64,000 bases of DNA from Hanleya hanleyi (taxonomy: Eukaryota; Mollusca; Polyplacophora; Lepidopleurida; Hanleyidae): assembly GCA_036873755.1 (NCBI GenBank), contig JAVTVY010020531.1, positions 18,233 through 82,232 of the forward strand. The letters run 5' to 3'. Shown here piece after piece: positions 61,599 through 64,000 of this stretch; the stretch's first letter is position 1, and every line of letters starts with the position of its first letter. Made by a program: the position numbers and the translations under genes. The notes under the pieces were generated by a model. The model was given only the letters and a program-made list of their open reading frames with translations. It was not told the origin of the DNA and did no database searches.

Positions 61599-63431
61599 AA
61601 GGGTCCAGACCACTATTAAAATTTACATTGGCGGCAATGTTAAAAAATGTTAACGTAATTGCATCTCCTCGATTGATTAATTAAGTCTCGACTTCCATAT
61701 TTCGGCCAGAAGTACTTTAATTCAAGTACTACAACCGGACAGACTTCTTGACGGGGGTCGCCCATTGAAATTTCGAGTTATGCGCGCTCCTACAAATGAC
61801 GTAATAATTTTGGCTTTTTTCTCTGCTTTCAGAAAGCGGCGCACAGGCACCCAAATAGTCCCTCTTAGCAACTCCTTATTATGCCTTGAGTTAAAATCAA
61901 CATCACAGCGGAACCAACCAAATACCATACTCCAATCACCTACCACTGGCCTTCAATTATTCCTCGCAACAGAGACTGGAAAAAATATTGAAAACAATTC
62001 ACTTCTCTGGCAGAGGTTGCCTAAAGGGGTTAACGGATCGGCACTATTTTTAATGGTGGTCTGGTACCTACTAGAGTAGGTAATTTTGCTCAATCACCTC
62101 CAAACTATGCATGGGTATTCCTTGTTGACTGGCTAGAAAATGTGAGAAATTTTCGTGAGATTCGCTGAGCGGTTGACGAATTATGGGGCTTCGAATTCAT
62201 GTACCACAACCTAAATACAACACTTTTTCACTTCCTCAGACAAATTCATAGGTCAACAATGTTATCATGTGTGACTCGAGCAGCCATCACCAGAGACCCA
62301 AATAGTAATTACTAAGATGCTCCTCTCATTTGCCCACATTTCAACACCTGAAACGACCTCTTTAGCCTTTCTCATGAATTATAGTGATCTTTTTACAATG
62401 GTACCCCCCAAAACCGCTTATTTTGATCAATATTTAAGATTAATGTTTGGTTTTATCATAAAAACAGAATCGTGAAACTATGAAATTTGGAACTGTTTTA
62501 CGGAAAAACTATTTCTCGTCAAATAAAATCACAGAAGTTGCAGCTGAAGAACAGCGCGTTTCAATTATACAACGAATTCTGACCCCACCCCCAACCAAGT
62601 ACACCAATAAAGGTTGACCCCTGCCATTTTTGATCGCCATTAGCCGAGAACGAACGTATCTATTCAAGCCAAACACTTTATTATCACGGAAAAAGTCACT
62701 TAAGGTAATCCCTAACCAGCTAAATACCTACACCTAAATACAACACTTTTTCACTTCCTCAGACAAATTCACTTAAGGTAATCCCTAACCACTTCGGCTA
62801 TTATCTCGTGTTCTCGAGCTCGGCTAAATATGACCAAATGTCCATTAATCCATGCAAAACATGGAAAAATGGAGGTGTGTCTAGTTAAAACTATACAATA
62901 TAGCCTCCGTCCAGCGGCTGGAGCACTGTTAGCGGAGACCCTTGTCATCATTCAACATTACATGGCTGATTGAAGCAGTGATGAATAGAGTCGCTTCAAC
63001 TGGGGCTCAATAGGGGTTTAAAGAACACTACCCCTGTCGGCCAATGTACCAATATTCTGATAATTTTGGCCTTTTCAGAGGACAGCTTTAGGAATCCCCC
63101 GATTTCTCGATTAGTTACGGGTATTCTCCAGGCATAACTTTGAAGCATGCCCCAATAGCATATTATAGCGAGCGATATATATAGCAGACAACTGTAAAAT
63201 TTAGAAAACAACCGTGAATAATCTGTAACCAAATCACACAAAAATAGCGTCAAATGTTCTAAAGACAAAGCCATACGTCGTCTCCGCCCTCACATTGCCT
63301 GCCCTTTCTCACATTTCACTAAAACACTTCATAATTCAACCAAAAATACCTAACTTTGGGTGGTCTGCCTTATCCATTGTCCATTTTTCAACACCAAGTG
63401 ATCCCAACATCAGCGCAAAACGGAACCCTTT
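61599..63431. repeat. satellite unit 12, collapsed long form (1833 bp)
   Basis: A first-type sub-repeat is followed by the linker and only about 73 bases of the second, which then jumps from ACAAATTCA to CTTAAGGTAATCC. About 450 bases were lost between short TCA matches. Its TGACGTCA site reads TGACGTAA. Confidence 0.85.
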
Positions 63432-64000
63432 AAGGGTCCAGACCACTATTAAAATTTACATTGGCGGCAATGTTAAAAAATGTTAACGTAATTGCATCTC
63501 CTCGATTGATTAATCAAGTCTCGACTTCCATATTTCGGCCAGAAGTACTTTAATTCAAGTACTACAACCGGACAGACTTCTTGACGGGGGTCGCCCATTG
63601 AAATTTTGAGTTATGCGCGCTCCTACAAATGACGTCATAATTTTGGCTTTTTTCTCTGCTTTCAGAAAGCGGCGCACAGGCACCCAAATAGTCCCTCTTA
63701 GCAACTCATTATTATGCCTTGAGTTAAAATCAACATCACAGCGGAACCAACCAAATACCATACTCCAATCACCTACCACTGGCCTTCAATTATTCCTCGC
63801 AACAGAGACTGGAAAAAATATTGAAAACAATTCACTTCTCTGGCAGAGGTTGCCTAAAGGGGGTTAACGGATCGGCACTATTTTTAATGGTGGTCTGGTA
63901 CCTACTAGAGTAGGTAATTTTGCTCAATCACCTCCAAACTATGCATGGGTATTCCTTGTTGACTGGATAGAAAATGTGAGAAATTTTCGTGAGATTCGCT
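63432..64000. repeat. satellite unit 13, cut by the window end
   Basis: The first 569 bases of another unit. The array clearly continues past 64000. Confidence 0.9.

Larger units (their letters stand above)
34381..64000. repeat. 1.76-2.81 kb satellite array, continues beyond window
   Basis: Fourteen units of one family, counted from the anchor AAGGGTCCAG, begin at 34381, 39104, 40383, 42110, 43869, 45626, 47369, 49654, 51938, 54221, 56506, 59316, 61599 and 63432. Full basic units are about 1759 bases; long ones add about 525 bases once or twice. Copies look almost identical by eye, apart from the older first two. Short ORFs occur on both strands of each unit (for example one of 99 codons starting MRAPTNDVIILAF), but their conservation follows from the recent copying of the DNA, and none shows a domain. 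Each unit has one TGACGTCA site, mutated in the unit at 61599. No rRNA, histone or snRNA gene is recognisable in it. Confidence 0.95.

Noticed and set aside
38180..64000. Recurrent ORFs of 60-104 codons on both strands of every satellite unit
   Set aside because: They are conserved because the DNA units are near-identical, they overlap on opposite strands, indels in some units break them, and none has a recognisable domain.
34381..64000. CRISPR-like direct repeats
   Set aside because: The units are kilobases long with no short repeat-spacer structure, and the genome is eukaryotic.

Overview
The window looks like part of a metazoan nuclear genome, most likely a marine invertebrate. It is AT-rich, has a gene with a GT-AG intron, and is crowded with eukaryotic repeats: piggyBac-, hAT- and Tc1-type non-autonomous DNA elements, a 3' fragment of a non-LTR retrotransposon, minisatellites and a satellite array. 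The 157-bp repeat array at 35.2-37.3 kb, with its leading hairpin and tandem CCGT stretch, resembles repeats I associate with molluscs. That lineage guess is an inference from memory, not a database result.

Layout. 1-11 kb is mostly intergenic, with a 236-bp hairpin element (2146-2381) and a rearranged 3.25-kb element with terminal inverted repeats (3313-6567). 11-14 kb holds a textbook hAT-like MITE with an 8-bp target duplication (11800-12003) and a foldback element packed with CACGTG palindromes (12973-13938). 14-22.3 kb holds degenerate and intact piggyBac-like MITEs, a tRNA-like sequence, a 23-N gap and a GTCGGTTGTCGG minisatellite.

22.38-29.60 kb is one very large imperfect palindrome with arms of about 3.5 kb. 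Its centre (about 26.25 kb) has promoter-like motifs. Diverging from it, each arm carries a copy of the same small gene: a single C2H2 zinc finger protein followed, in frame after a TAG, by a second ORF. The left (minus-strand) copy is intact with a TATA box. The right (plus-strand) copy is broken by a frameshift and a nonsense codon and has lost its TATA box. I do not recognise this element; it is the best candidate here for something undescribed.

30.22-32.48 kb is the one clear host gene: a two-exon secreted or membrane-anchored cholinesterase/carboxylesterase-like protein of 623 residues with an intact catalytic triad.

32.73-33.34 kb is another piggyBac-like MITE. 33.53-34.38 kb is the 3' end of a non-LTR retrotransposon with a TTATC tail. 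Its tail abuts a satellite that runs from 34.38 kb to the window end, interrupted at 35.21-38.18 kb by the 157-bp-repeat insertion. The satellite has a basic unit of about 1.76 kb. Later units are lengthened by one or two extra copies of an internal 525-bp segment, giving 2.28-kb and 2.81-kb units, and diagnostic variants show unequal crossing-over between sub-repeats. The many short ORFs in the satellite, in the 157-bp array and in intergenic DNA are not supported as genes.
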